Positions 1 to 10,099 of a DNA stretch of 64,000 nucleotides are shown piece by piece. The position numbers and the translations under genes were made by a program. The DNA is from Owenia fusiformis. Its lineage: Eukaryota; Annelida; Polychaeta; Sabellida; Oweniidae. The DNA is taken from positions 30,292,740 through 30,356,739 of the forward strand of contig CAIIXF020000009.1 of assembly GCA_903813345.2 (NCBI GenBank), in the 5' to 3' direction. Position 1 is the stretch's first letter. Each line of letters starts with the position of its first letter. The notes beneath the pieces were generated by a model. It saw only the letters and a program-made list of their open reading frames with translations. It made no database searches and was not told where the DNA came from.

Positions 1-781
1 CCATTCGATGGGTGTGATATTCATGTTGTACTTGGCTGGCTGTTGACGTTTGAAGCAATTAGGAAGAGCTGTACATATACGAAGATTGGTTGATTACCGT
101 GTGAGTTTTCCTGTCTCACACGGCCGTCTCACACGTTACTAGAGGCAACCAGTGATGACGTTTCATATTTTTGCCTGGGATATTGTTGATGACGTCATTA
201 CTAAATTGTCACGATGTGACGTCACTCATGATATCACTTCCTAGTTAAGGAAATCAATATGACGTCATACTATTTCACAAACAAGTACGAATACAACGGT
301 GTGACGTCATATTGTTTCAAAGCGAAATCAAAAATTATAATAGTTACCAGGAGTACAGGGTACTGAACACAATCATAACTGACCAAATCAAAATGCTTCA
401 AAATTCCTAGACATGTGATAAAATCGTCATAGTATAGTTATCAAAATCCAAAAACGTATTTGTCATTCTACCGGTCAAAACCAATTTTGTCGATACATGT
501 GATTAGTTGAGCCAAGATTAGAGCACCAACGTATATTTTAGACAAATTCCAATGCTTCAACGCATCATACATTATCGTAATAGTGATTTGATTACCGAAA
601 ATCCAGTCTTAAAAATGATGACATTCTCATATTCAAGAAACGCTCCGATCTGGTTAACACAGTGAACTGGAAACGCTCCGGTAATCTAGATCTGTTTAGG
701 AAATATATAGCTTGCCTTTCCTTTTCATGAAGAGAAAGAAATTAAGATCTATTATACCCCTTGTCATCAAAAGAAGATTGA
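1..781. other. Gene-free left edge of the window
   Basis: I see no supportable gene here. Both strands are open for about 30 codons over the first 105 bases, which could be the end of an exon lying mostly outside the window, but nothing identifies it. The stretch holds a cluster of CRE palindromes and two copies of the decamer AAACGCTCCG (638-647 and 671-680), which recurs near the minus-strand micro-gene to the right. Confidence 0.5.
190..309. promoter_or_regulatory. Cluster of four CRE/ATF palindromes
   Basis: Four perfect TGACGTCA octamers lie at 190-197, 217-224, 260-267 and 302-309. This palindrome is the classic binding site of CREB/ATF bZIP factors. The last two spacings are 43 and 42 bases and their flanks look alike, so part of the cluster may come from a tandem duplication. 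No gene start is visible next to it in the window, so the regulated gene, if any, is unknown. Confidence 0.45.
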
Positions 782-1268
782 GTAGATTGGGTTAATTTGG
801 CGCTACTTAATTTGGCGATTTTGCCATTTTTGGCATATTGGCGGCTATTTAATTTGGCGGATATGCAAAAAAATGTTAATGGAATGTTAAACTTACGCGC
901 TGTTTGCGAATTACCATGTAAATGGGCATGTTTGGCTATGTTCATTTTTTCTTTTGAGGACCACTGGCGATATTCACCACGTTTGTACATTTTTGTGAGA
1001 TCATCCTTTACATTTTACACCTCAATCGATCCTGCTACTTTTCCCTGAGTATAAATGAGTGACTGACCAGTTCTGAGCCAATTTATGAGAGACATTTTTT
1101 CATATTTTTGGAAAAAATAAACCGGAAGTGACCTAAATACACTGGACGAAATACCCTAGATGATTCCCGGGGATTCATTCTAAATTTTGGCGGAGATTTA
1201 TATTGGCGAATTTTTCAATTTCGCCAAATTCGCCAAATTAATGCGGGCGCCAAATTAACCCAATCTAC
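782..1268. mobile_element. Non-autonomous TIR element (MITE), about 487 bp
   Basis: The ends are inverted repeats: GTAGATTGGGTTAATTTGG on the left and its complement on the right, both continuing into GGCGC/GGCGAATT-type sequence. Between them the element is rich in the word TTTGGCG. Short overlapping ORFs on both strands inside it are by-products of this composition. I could not define a clean target-site duplication, so the superfamily is open. Confidence 0.6.
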
Positions 1269-1346
1269 AGTATTAATTTTCGTTTTTTCTATAGTTTTAT
1301 GATCTAGCACACATGTAGGCATGACATCATCTAATGTAGGCTTAAA

Positions 1347-1877
1347 TCAGCTAGTTGCACGTTTAGCACCACCAGGTTCAGATGTTTCAATTTGCCTAAC
1401 AAGTACAACACGTTTTTGAGAGATAGATTCGATTCGGAACTCTTCTCTAATAATCTGAAAATGATATCAAAACAAAATGGTAAGAGCGTTTCTAAAATTG
1501 TGTTCTAAATTGACGGAGCGTTTCGAGGAAAACAAGCGATTTCTTGAGAACAAGTAATGGATTTGGACTGGGATTTCAAGAAATGAGAATATACGAGTTT
1601 GTGATCTACTACTTTAGCAGAAATATTAACGTTTTCATAGAAATACTAGTTTAATTTGTAATTTGTGGTCAAATCGTCATCTCAGATTCCTTCGATCTAC
1701 ACTACGGAGCTTTGATCAAGCAAATAACAGTTTACCACCAGAAGTTGAATAAATAAGATCTTTGCTCACGGTATTGTTCATCGAATGCTACATAATATTT
1801 CACCATAACATATGATATGTAAGAGAAACGAGAGAAACAATACTTACGGTCATAGTGGAATCTTCATTAGCCGCCAT
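1347..1877 (-). CDS. Tentative two-exon micro-gene, 45 aa, unrecognised
   Basis: Exon 1 is 1848-1877: ATG followed by nine codons (MAANEDSTMT) and a good donor (ACC|GTAAGTA). Exon 2 is 1347-1454: a pyrimidine-bounded acceptor (TTTTCAG|ATT), then 35 codons with several charged residues and a TGA stop. The join is phase 0 and the frame stays open, giving 45 aa. I do not recognise the product. It might be a short protein, the 5' part of a longer alternative transcript, or chance. Just upstream of the ATG sits the palindrome CGCTCCGGAGCG with further CGGAGCGTTT copies around it, so this could be a genuine promoter. A TIR element begins about 80 bp downstream of the stop. Confidence 0.35.
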
Positions 1878-1884
1878 TTTATTT

Positions 1885-1939
1885 CGCTCCGGAGCGTTTC
1901 CGCATAAATGAAACGCTCCGTCGTGCATGTAGGAGCGTT
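1885..1939. promoter_or_regulatory. CGGAGCGTTT palindrome cluster upstream of the micro-gene
   Basis: The palindrome CGCTCCGGAGCG (start near 1886) overlaps one CGGAGCGTTT decamer; an inverted copy follows at 1911-1920 and a partial one (GGAGCGTTT) near 1932. Other exact copies lie at 638-647, 671-680 and 1514-1523 (inverted). The cluster lies immediately 5' of the minus-strand ATG at 1877, the position expected for a core promoter element. No known factor is assigned. Confidence 0.3.
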
Positions 1940-1971
1940 TGGGTTATACACCGTGAGTTATATGAAATATA

Positions 1972-2962
1972 TACAGTGTGGTCCGAAAAATTGGACGCTC
2001 GTATTTCAAAAATAAATATTGATTTTCTTGATGAAAACAGTCATATTATATACCAGTGGATAGGGAATTTACTCATCATTAATTTGGTATATCATAAGTT
2101 CAAATTTATTATAATGTCTGTCAACCAGCGTCCATAAAATAAATGATGTCATTTTAGTTTCAAAACAGGTTTTCCAAAACTTGCAAAAACCATCAATTGT
2201 AGCCCTCAATTTTGGCCAATAGTATCATTGATATGCTGTTGAGACAATGAATTTCACTTCTCAATACTGTAATTCAATTCTGTCCTCAAGAGACTGAATA
2301 GATGTAAAGGATTCATGGTTCACCAATTCTGTTAGTTTTCACCATACGTGGTAGTCACAGATATTGGGTGATCGGGTGATCTGGGGGAGGCAGTGATTAG
2401 GCGGGATGAATCTAGGCACATTTTCCTTTAAACATTTGACACTCTTGTGAGATCTATTGCTTGGAGCCCCATCTTGTTAGAAAATGTAATGATTCGAGAA
2501 TGAGCTCATATCAGAATGGTCTAAAAACAACATAGTTGGAAAATGCGATGTCACCGTCTGCGACTACCACGTTTTAGAATTGGTTCACCATGAACCCCTT
2601 ACACACTTACACTCTACTCAGCCCCTTAGTAAGGATAGACTTGTTGAGAAGTGGAATTCATTGTCTCAACAGCATATCAATGATGCTTTTGAACACTTAA
2701 GGCCAGAATTGAGGGCTATAATTGATCAAAATGGTGGACATATTGAACGTCTGTTTTTGTAAATAAAGTGGACAATAAAACTTGGGTTTTGCAAGTTTTG
2801 GAAAACCCGTTTTGAAACTAAAATTGCATCATTTATATTATGGACGCTGGTTAAAGATAAGTAAATTCCCCATCCACTGGTATATAATAAGACATGCTTT
2901 CATCAAGAAAATCAATATTTATTTTTGAAATACGAGTGTCCCATTTTCTGGACCACCCTGTA
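1972..2962. mobile_element. Head-to-head mariner/Tc1-like foldback element
   Basis: The ends are near-identical inverted repeats starting TACAG(T/G)GTGGTCC, flanked by TA, as in Tc1/mariner elements. The right arm carries a plus-strand ORF (2580-2762) that resembles the C-terminal end of a mariner-type transposase, with words such as LSQQHINDAFEHL and NGGHIERL. The left arm (about 1972-2270) is the inverted counterpart of the right arm (about 2650-2962), including part of that same coding end on the minus strand. The element is therefore two 3' ends joined head to head, with no catalytic domain, and needs a transposase from elsewhere. Confidence 0.7.
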
Positions 2963-2963
2963 T

Positions 2964-3380
2964 AAATAATTTTCGCATTAATGACCGTGTTTTTTACAGA
3001 ATGTTTCCAATAATTGGTTTATGCGAAAAACATTGTTGAATTCAGTTCACCATATCGATGCCTATCCCTTTTTTATATGACTACAATATTGAGACAATAT
3101 ATTTACGTACATGGTGTACATGCCATTTTGTTGCCGCAGGGTTCGGATAGATATTTCATATCATTCTCAAGAATTGGTAAAAGAACAAAAAGCAACTACA
3201 CTCAAAACAAACATTGTTTACCAAAACAATTATATTAAATATCTCATATATGTATAAATAATTTTCACATTAAATTGTTGTCAACTGGTGACCTTTAGAT
3301 AAAGGATGTACTTTTACAGCATGTTTTCAATAATTGAGAATGTTGAATTTAGTTCACCATATTGCTGTATTGCTATTAAT
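2964..3380. repeat. Dispersed AT-rich repeat, two diverged units
   Basis: Two related units begin near 2964 (TATAAATAATTTTCGCATTAA) and 3250 (TATAAATAATTTTCACATTAA), each followed by TTCAATAATTG-like words and a GTTCACCATAT motif. An inverted relative is at about 6930-7200, and a partial relative with GTTCACCATATCGATACC is at about 7420-7660. No coding capacity or clear termini are visible. Confidence 0.5.
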
Positions 3381-4276
3381 CCTTTTACAGTACACATCTA
3401 CTTTATCATGTTTCCTTTCTAATTGAAATAGAATTTCAGCTTCTGATTTTCACAGTTGTACAAAAATTAACAAAATAACATACATGTATTTATAATTGGT
3501 TTCAAGTTTTTATTATGTATATCATATAAATAAATGCTGATTTTATTGTTACAAAAACAAAAGTCAATACAGTATTTTTTACATATCGCATGTGATTTAA
3601 AAAAATATGAATACAATATTGAAAACTATACTCCAAAATACATGATCCATATTTTTAAGAATTTCTTACCAATTACATTCATTAATAATTACTTTGTAAT
3701 AGTGAAGTTACATACATATAAGACATTTGAAAAGCCTTGCTACTTAGTATGTATTTTTTACTTATCTTAATCTACTATTACATAGGCCTAGTAGAGGTAA
3801 AAGATAAAAAAAAAAAATACACAACTTAGGCAAGGCTAACATTGAAGCATGTCTTAATATGAATATAATGAATATAAGCAAGCAGTGTCTGAATCTCATT
3901 TAATATTGTCATTAAGTTATCTTTTATTTATACATTTATCTGTTTATGGCAAGGAACATTTTTTAATCATTGAATATGATTTTTAATAAATAATCAAAAG
4001 TATATAATACTGTTTCACACTCCCTTCAGCAGTTCATGACAGTGCCAAGTACTTCCCATATACAGTATACAATCTAATATTTTAATATAATTTATCAGTA
4101 TTGTTATATAAGAGACTGAATATGTGCAATGGGTTAAGAAACTTTTTATGCTGGTAAAAGTGCAAATATGTCTACAGTACACTCAAAAATTAACCAAATA
4201 TTTGAGACATAGTCTTCTCTTAGAAAATTATGTCATGTACTGTATACATTTAATAAAATATCTTATTTTGTGAAGT
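3381..4276. other. AT-rich gene-free stretch
   Basis: Only short AT-rich ORFs without recognisable motifs occur here. It lies downstream of the last minus-strand exon candidate (stop at 4277) and may include 3' UTR of that transcript. AATAAA-type hexamers are present on the minus strand just after that stop. Confidence 0.4.
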
Positions 4277-4463
4277 TTATTTTCTTGGGTTAACTATTTT
4301 TTTCAATGTTAGTTCTGCCATTGGTGGATCTTGATGAGAATGTATAGCATAATGGTTGAGTTCCTGTTTCAGCTGATTCCAAGTGCCATCTAATAGGGGG
4401 CCATTGCGACTGTGATTGTATTGATGTTTATCATGCTCTACCCCACTCCGAACAATTTGACGC
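4277..4463 (-). CDS. Putative terminal exon E, unrecognised product
   Basis: The exon begins after an acceptor (TACTTCAG|G) at 4463 and is open for 62 codons to a TAA at 4277. The frame needs two bases from the preceding exon (phase 2). The peptide is rich in His, Gln, Asn and Pro (for example HSHQDPPMAEL) with no known domain. The preceding exon candidate at 4658-4841 contains a possible phase-2 donor (AT|GTATCC), so the two could be joined, but this donor is weak. It could also be an alternative last exon of the gene starting at 9937. I do not recognise a family. Confidence 0.4.
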
Positions 4464-4657
4464 CTGAAGTACATACAAAGTTCAACCACTCTAAGACACT
4501 TATGATTTGTTATGTTATTTTCATTGAGCATGCAATTGGTGTTAAAACTAACTCAAACTTTTCATTTCAATGATTTTTTGAATTGTTAATTGACCAGATT
4601 CTAAAATGTATGTTAAATTAAATTTAGGGACTGGCCGGGGTTTCTAAAAGTCAATGT

Positions 4658-4841
4658 TTAAACTTTATAATGAGGTTTTCTTTTGGGCAAGTCTTCTCGT
4701 GGTATTTTGTGGTTATATTCAGCTGGATTAAGGATTGGATACATTTTATCCTCCGGCCAATTGTCCACTTTTCTATGTTTAATGGGATATGAGGGTTTAT
4801 CCTTGAATGGATCAGTCCAACTTTCCTTAACAACTGTGTTC
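4658..4841 (-). CDS. Putative exon D, unrecognised product
   Basis: The acceptor TTTTGTAG|G at 4842 is followed by about 60 codons to a TAA at 4658. The acceptor phase is 2. The peptide is rich in Lys, Pro, Trp, Asp and Tyr (words such as WTDPFKDKPSYP and KVDNWPEDKMYP), the sort of extended, aromatic- and proline-bearing sequence seen in many ciliary microtubule inner proteins; that is only an impression of composition. An internal AT|GTATCC could act as a phase-2 donor to the exon at 4277-4463. Confidence 0.45.
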
Positions 4842-5516
4842 CTACAAAACACATGAATAGATGGCATCAGTGGTATGTGTTATATTTCAGAACACAAATA
4901 GAAAGATGTCACTCGTTGTCATTGAAGCATGACTAAGCTCACTCTTCCATTATGCTATACCCTCAACATTGGCTCTACTACCTTTAAAGGAAATTCTGAA
5001 CATGTGCTAACAATTACTAAGAACATTCATTAAAACTAAACTGCATGCACATCAAATAGATCAATACACATAATGTGACAATACAAAAATTATAATTATA
5101 AATGTGCTAAAACTATCTAAGCTAGAGCTACGTTAAAACAGAAGAGCACAGAAGATAGAGAAACAAACCACAGCATGTCATTATGTCACACGCCATTTCG
5201 CCACGTCTGTTAGAACGAACCTCATGCTCAGTTGTAATCATTTTAATAAGTATGAAAATTTAACTGTGCTTTATAAGTATGATGAAATAATATATGATTA
5301 TCAAATATGTTTTGATATGTGAAAATATGTGAGGCAAGAAAATTGCGCAATGATACTTTCACTGTCACTTATAAATCTTTATGAAAAATGCACTTGATTA
5401 TGATCATACTGAAGGAGATAATACTGTCACTTTAATACTGTTTCATTTGTGCTGATCTTGACTCTGTGTCTATTAATTGCATAAATCATTCTGAAATAGG
5501 CTAAAACCCTAACTGT

Positions 5517-5925
5517 TCAAGGTTTGTGTACAAAATGGAGGTTAAACAAATTGTAACATCTGTTTGTTCTCCTTGGAAATAATTTAGATGTATTTGGTAA
5601 TCTGCCTCCAAATCGTCCTCCCTGATTCCATTCTAGAAACTCATAGGGATGTATGACCTCATACATATGATCTCTAGGGATCTTTTTAAACCCATTGGGA
5701 CAATCTCTTGTGGGGTTGACAAGGGGAATGAAATGAATTGGCTGAGGGGGAAGTTCTGATCTTAGTAAAGCAGATTTTGACTTGGGGATTTCAGGACGTT
5801 GGACATCTAAACCGTGACGTATCATGGCGGATTGTGACAGTTGACGAGGTGGTTTGCTCATTCTCCTTTCATCTCCTGTACTCTGGTATAGTTTGTTCAT
5901 ATTAGTTGGCACTTTCATTCCCCAC
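5517..5925 (-). CDS. Putative exon C, about 135 codons, unrecognised product
   Basis: The acceptor TTTGCAG|G at 5926 has phase 2 and opens a frame of about 135 codons ending at 5517. It is the longest open exon on this strand in the region. It contains an Arg/Ser/Pro-rich first part, a PPQPIHFIPLVNP segment and a C-terminal stretch with GGRFGGRLPNTSK. An internal CATAT|GTATGAG is a good phase-2 donor that would join in frame to the exon at 4658-4841, giving a longer protein instead of termination at 5517. No domain is recognised. Confidence 0.5.
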
Positions 5926-6005
5926 CTGCAAATTATTAATTCATATCGTTTGGACAGGTAAAATATATTTAAAAATAATTATTGAAGTTAATGATTCTGT
6001 AGTAG

Positions 6006-6252
6006 CTATTCTGGTGTCTCCTGTAGCACTTTGCAATGAAAGTCACCATTGATATGTTTCATGGCTTCATATTTAGATACATTGACATTTTCTCGTCTGT
6101 TGGTACGATTAGGGTCACAGGTATAGTCACTATTGTCTCTACCAGGGTATATTGTTCTGAATGCTTTGTCTACATGGGGAGCGAGATCTTGCCGATGTCT
6201 GTATCTATTGTCAAATCCTTCATTTCTAACTCTATGAGCTTCTAATGTTTGT
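6006..6252 (-). CDS. Putative exon B, about 81 codons, unrecognised product
   Basis: The acceptor CTTTCAG|A at 6253 has phase 2. The frame is open to a TAG at 6006 and codes for a basic, Asn/Arg/Tyr-rich peptide (words such as RVRNEGFDNRYRHR and NRTNRRENVNV). I find no GT donor in phase 2 inside it, so it cannot be a simple cassette with phase 2 on both sides; it is more likely a terminal exon. Just upstream on the same strand (about 6255-6341) is another stretch that looks coding, with an acidic DDSDDEH word, whose relation to this exon is unclear. Confidence 0.4.
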
Positions 6253-6929
6253 CTGAAAGAAATAGTGAGTTATCATAAAATGTGAATGTTCATCGTCGGA
6301 ATCATCTGCGAGTCTGTTGTAAAGTACATCAAGATCTTCTACAAAAGACAAAACATTATGAAATCTTTTTATTAATGCTGTGATTTATCTTTTGTTCAAA
6401 TAACTCATTTAAATAAAATATTTACAGGGTACCATAAATGATCTAAACATGAATCAGCTAGCAACAGACCATGGACTTCTTATGAACAGACATTTTTTAT
6501 CGGATGAATCTACATGTAAAACGATGGGTGCAATTGCGTTATTGCACCTTACCCCCACAAAAAAAGAAAAAAGCAATTTTGTAATATTTGTTAAAATAAC
6601 ATTAACAAATTATAGTTTGAAATGCTAAAATGCACCATATACTGTAAATTTTTAAATATTCAAAAATATGCAGCCAAGTACATCAATAGCTAAATAGAAT
6701 TGATTCCTTTTGCTCAAAATTGCTATTTCTGAGTTAATTTTTTTGTCAACTTTGATTATTGATACCTGATGAATAATGAGTATGGATCAAAACTAGCTGA
6801 CCATTTGACTAGAGTGAAACAAATGTTTCTAGAAAGAAGATAGTCATATGTGCATCTTGCAACTAAAATATAATAAAGTGTGCCATTTTAAAAATGATTT
6901 TATCACATAATGATTTTATCACATAATCA

Positions 6930-7660
6930 GTGATCCATTCAAAGGATAGGTATCGATATGGTTAACTGAATTCAACAATGTTTTTCTCTTAAACCAATCA
7001 TTGAAAACATTCTGTAAAAAACATGGTCCTTTATGTAATCTTGACTGATTGGCAACAATTTAATGCAAAAATTATTTATATATATTTTATATAACTGTTT
7101 TTGTTAACATTTTTTGTTTTTTAGTGCAATTGTTTTTTGTTCATTTCTACCAATTCTTCAAAATTAAATAAAATGTCTTTCCGAACCTTGATGGAACAAA
7201 ATAGCGTATACAACATTTTCTTAGACTTCTCAATATTATAGTTATACAAAGGAAATATTGGTTGAGTTAACAAAAAGTATGCAAAAACTTAAAACAACCC
7301 TCCCCAAAATAGATAAAATTAAGATAAACCTTTTATTTCATTAAACAAGATACTTTTTTAAATCAACCAAACTTTCCTTTGTGCAAATACCTAAACCTGT
7401 TGTGTTTATGTTGTTTTGTTCCAATGAGGTTCGGACAGATGTTTTATTTCATTCCGAACATATAACACCAAAAACAAAAGAAGTGTCTGATGTGTTTTCT
7501 AAAGCAATATAGAGAAAAGTATATATACATTTCAAATTATAATGTTACCATCCAAAAGATGATCCTCAAATTGACGATGTGTAAAATTTCCAGAATATTT
7601 TGATGACTGGTTTAAGAGAAACGTGTGTTCAAAAAGTTCACCATATCGATACCACTCCTT
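6930..7660. repeat. Inverted and partial copies of the AT-rich repeat
   Basis: The segment at about 6930-7200 matches the reverse complement of 3015-3370, sharing words such as ATTCAACAATGTTTTTC and GGTTCGGA-type ends. A further partial copy at 7420-7660 ends with GTTCACCATATCGATACC. These lie downstream of or between exons of the minus-strand genes and look like non-coding repeats. Confidence 0.45.
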
Positions 7661-7689
7661 TGCAAGAAGTTTGAAAAGACGTACATTAT

Positions 7690-9937
7690 TTAATGACGTT
7701 GTTGGTTGCGGGTTCTTCGTGCTATTGGTTCAGAAGATGACCCAGGGGGAGGGGGATACATAACAGAATAAATCGAGTCCACATGTACATTGCGTTTATC
7801 TACACGATTATGGAAGTTAGTGTCATGTGTGATGACCCAAGGTTTATCTCCTGGTGTGCTAAAAAATAAATTGGTCTTATTATTCTTAGTCTAGTAGCCT
7901 ATATATGGGCACTTAATATAACTGTAGGCGATGAGTACCAACGGTTAGAGTTACTACACAAACAACTCATATTTTCAATAGCAAAAAGTTTATTATAATT
8001 GACATGTTACATCAGATTATCATTATAAATACAAACAACACCATGCTATTGCTAACAGTAATAAACATTATAATTCTGCATATGAACATATACATATATT
8101 AGTTTAGTTTATTTTTAAATAATATTAAACCCTAAGCTTAGAATTATGTTTTTACAATTGATGCGTTACATTGAGTTATAATGTTCAAGTACTAACTAAC
8201 CTGCAGTTGTCATATCTTGCACTGTTGTTAGGGTATTGAGTTTTTGATGTCATTGCATTATATTCATTCATGTCACTAGCTGGCATTCCCATGGTTGGCT
8301 GAAAAGAAAAGGAACTCAATTAATGATAACTTTAGTGACATGGGCCTAGTAACACTACTAATCAGAGGCACGGGAACATAAAATAGCTATAAGGATTAAG
8401 GAATAAAGAAATAATTACCCCCCCCCAGTCTCTATTTCGTTATACAACTTAAAAGGTAAACAGAGAGTTGTGGGGAATATTTGATTCCCTCACTATTCCT
8501 CTCTGTCAGTCTGTTCCAGTATCATAGATCGACCTTGTGGCTTGAATAAAAATAAGCAATGACTATAAGCTTGTAACATTTTACAAAAATGTGAAGACTG
8601 AGTGATAGCCTTGAGATAGTGGACTGAATGGAAACAAAATATGTTGCTTGTTTAGTTGATAGGGCAATATGTGACTGATGTCATGGTTTATACGATATTA
8701 CGTCATATCTTCATCTTAGACCAATGGGATTAATGTCTGAGTTTCAAAAGAAAGAATGTTGAATCCAATTCATGGGAAACAATTCAAATTAGATCTAAAT
8801 TAGATCTAGATCTAGATAAATTAGAGAATATCTTTCCTTCTTCTAAGGCCACTGTGAATTGGCTAGAGTTACTCGAGTTTCTAGCCAATACTTGGCTAGA
8901 GGTACTTTCATCTGGAATACAATACCGTGAACTCTGTTTGAAAAAAGCTGGCCGCCGTGTCATAAATTTATTGAATATTCTAAAAATCGCTGGATAAATA
9001 AATCATTAATTAAAACGGAACCGGCGCGGCTCCTTGATGAGATATGACATGATTTCGTCTAAAATTAAAACAAAATGGCTCCCATCCTCCTAAGCAGGTA
9101 TCCAGAATCCGTACCTCCTTCTTCCCCCTGCTATAACCAATTTGGAAGCGCCCGATTAAACTGAATCACGTGATCTAATTATGCGCAATGACTAATACAT
9201 GATTTCTGTCGCAGTGTTGCGACAGCCAATCAGATTGCGAGTTCTTAATCGGGGAAATGCTAACTGCTTATAGCAGGGTGTAAAAAGAAAGAAGATATTC
9301 TGGATTTTGGAGCCCTGTGATCGGAGGATGAATGGCTCCAAGCCTCCAAGAAAAATAGCGATATTCGAAAACTGGACAAAATGTTGTTAATGTCTTACAT
9401 TAGTAACTGGCTGTAAATTCTAAGTTAGCGATCCAGAAGATGTGAACTAATACACTGATCACTTCATGTGTGTTTTGGAATTTTTGGTGAGGTAATAAGA
9501 CCAAAACTCGCAATTCAAATTGTGATGTTGAAAAATGGCGGACATATGATTTCAAATTTTATGATTACGACATGACCAGTTGTTCATGCAGGAATTTATC
9601 TTTGGACGAAGGCCACGATACAGTGGCCTTAGAAGAAGGTAAAGCTAGAGCTAGTCTACAGAGAGACTCGAGTAAAGAATCTCAATTCATAATCTTCAAT
9701 AAACATAACCTTACTGAACATACTGGCTTTAGAACACAGTCAGCACAATCTATCTAATACTTAACACATGTAATATATGTCTAATAACTGAATAATGAAG
9801 TGCTCACTGTGTTTGAGAAAGATGTGTTTTGTTTATCAAGCACTCACCTGATTTTCTGTAAAAGTTTCTGTTGCTTGGTTTTTCCTTTCAATAACTCTTT
9901 GCTTCCGTAACGCTTCCATATGATAAGCCGTAGCCAT
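7690..9937 (-). CDS. Three-exon gene, 118 aa, unrecognised; ciliary role possible
   Basis: Exons are 9848-9937 (ATG, 30 codons, donor CAG|GTGAG), 8201-8298 (acceptor TTTCAG|CCA, donor CTGCAG|GTTAGT) and 7690-7858 (acceptor TTTTAG|CAC, stop TAA). Phases are 0 and 2 and the spliced frame is continuous (357 bp with stop). The N-terminus (residues 1-30) is a charged helix-like segment beginning MATAYHMEALRKQR; the rest is Asn/Pro/Arg/Tyr-rich with no known domain, and a PPPPG run lies near the end. A near-perfect RFX X-box stands about 125 bp upstream of the ATG, a hallmark of ciliary genes, so a cilium or sperm-flagellum role is a reasonable inference, not a demonstration. Intron 1 carries a 248-bp MITE. 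Exons B to E downstream on the same strand all have phase-2 acceptors and could be alternative 3' ends. Confidence 0.55.
9083..9330. mobile_element. 248-bp MITE, copy 1, with 9-bp target duplication
   Basis: Terminal inverted repeats are CATCCTCC at the left and GGAGGATG at the right. The element is flanked by the exact 9-bp duplication AATGGCTCC (9074-9082 and 9331-9339). A second copy of the same length is at 35655-35902 and differs at only a few positions. A 9-bp duplication fits Mutator-like or Merlin-like elements better than hAT (8 bp). There is no coding capacity. It sits in intron 1 of the minus-strand gene starting at 9937. Confidence 0.8.
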
Positions 9938-10060
9938 GTTGTTTAAATACTTGGTTTTCTCAGGAATACACTTATATTGGACTACTTAGAGTTAATGTCC
10001 ATCTATGTTGAATGTTTTTCGGAGACTAAATCTGTGTTTCCAGTCTCAAGGAAGCATCAC

Positions 10061-10075
10061 GTTACTCTTAGCAAC
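10061..10075. promoter_or_regulatory. X-box (RFX site) upstream of the 118-aa gene
   Basis: The sequence GTTACTCTTAGCAAC is an imperfect palindrome with RFX half sites (GTTACT and AGCAAC) separated by three bases. Its near edge is 124 bp upstream of the ATG at 9937, the usual distance for X-boxes of ciliary genes. A GCATGCGCA word (about 10086-10094), resembling an NRF1 half site, lies just beyond. This is a sequence match only. Confidence 0.5.
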
Positions 10076-10099
10076 ATGCTTTAACGCATGCGCAATGCC

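Noticed and set aside
742-1048. Overlapping ORFs on both strands
   Set aside because: They fall within or across the end of a MITE and reflect its TTTGGCG-rich composition.
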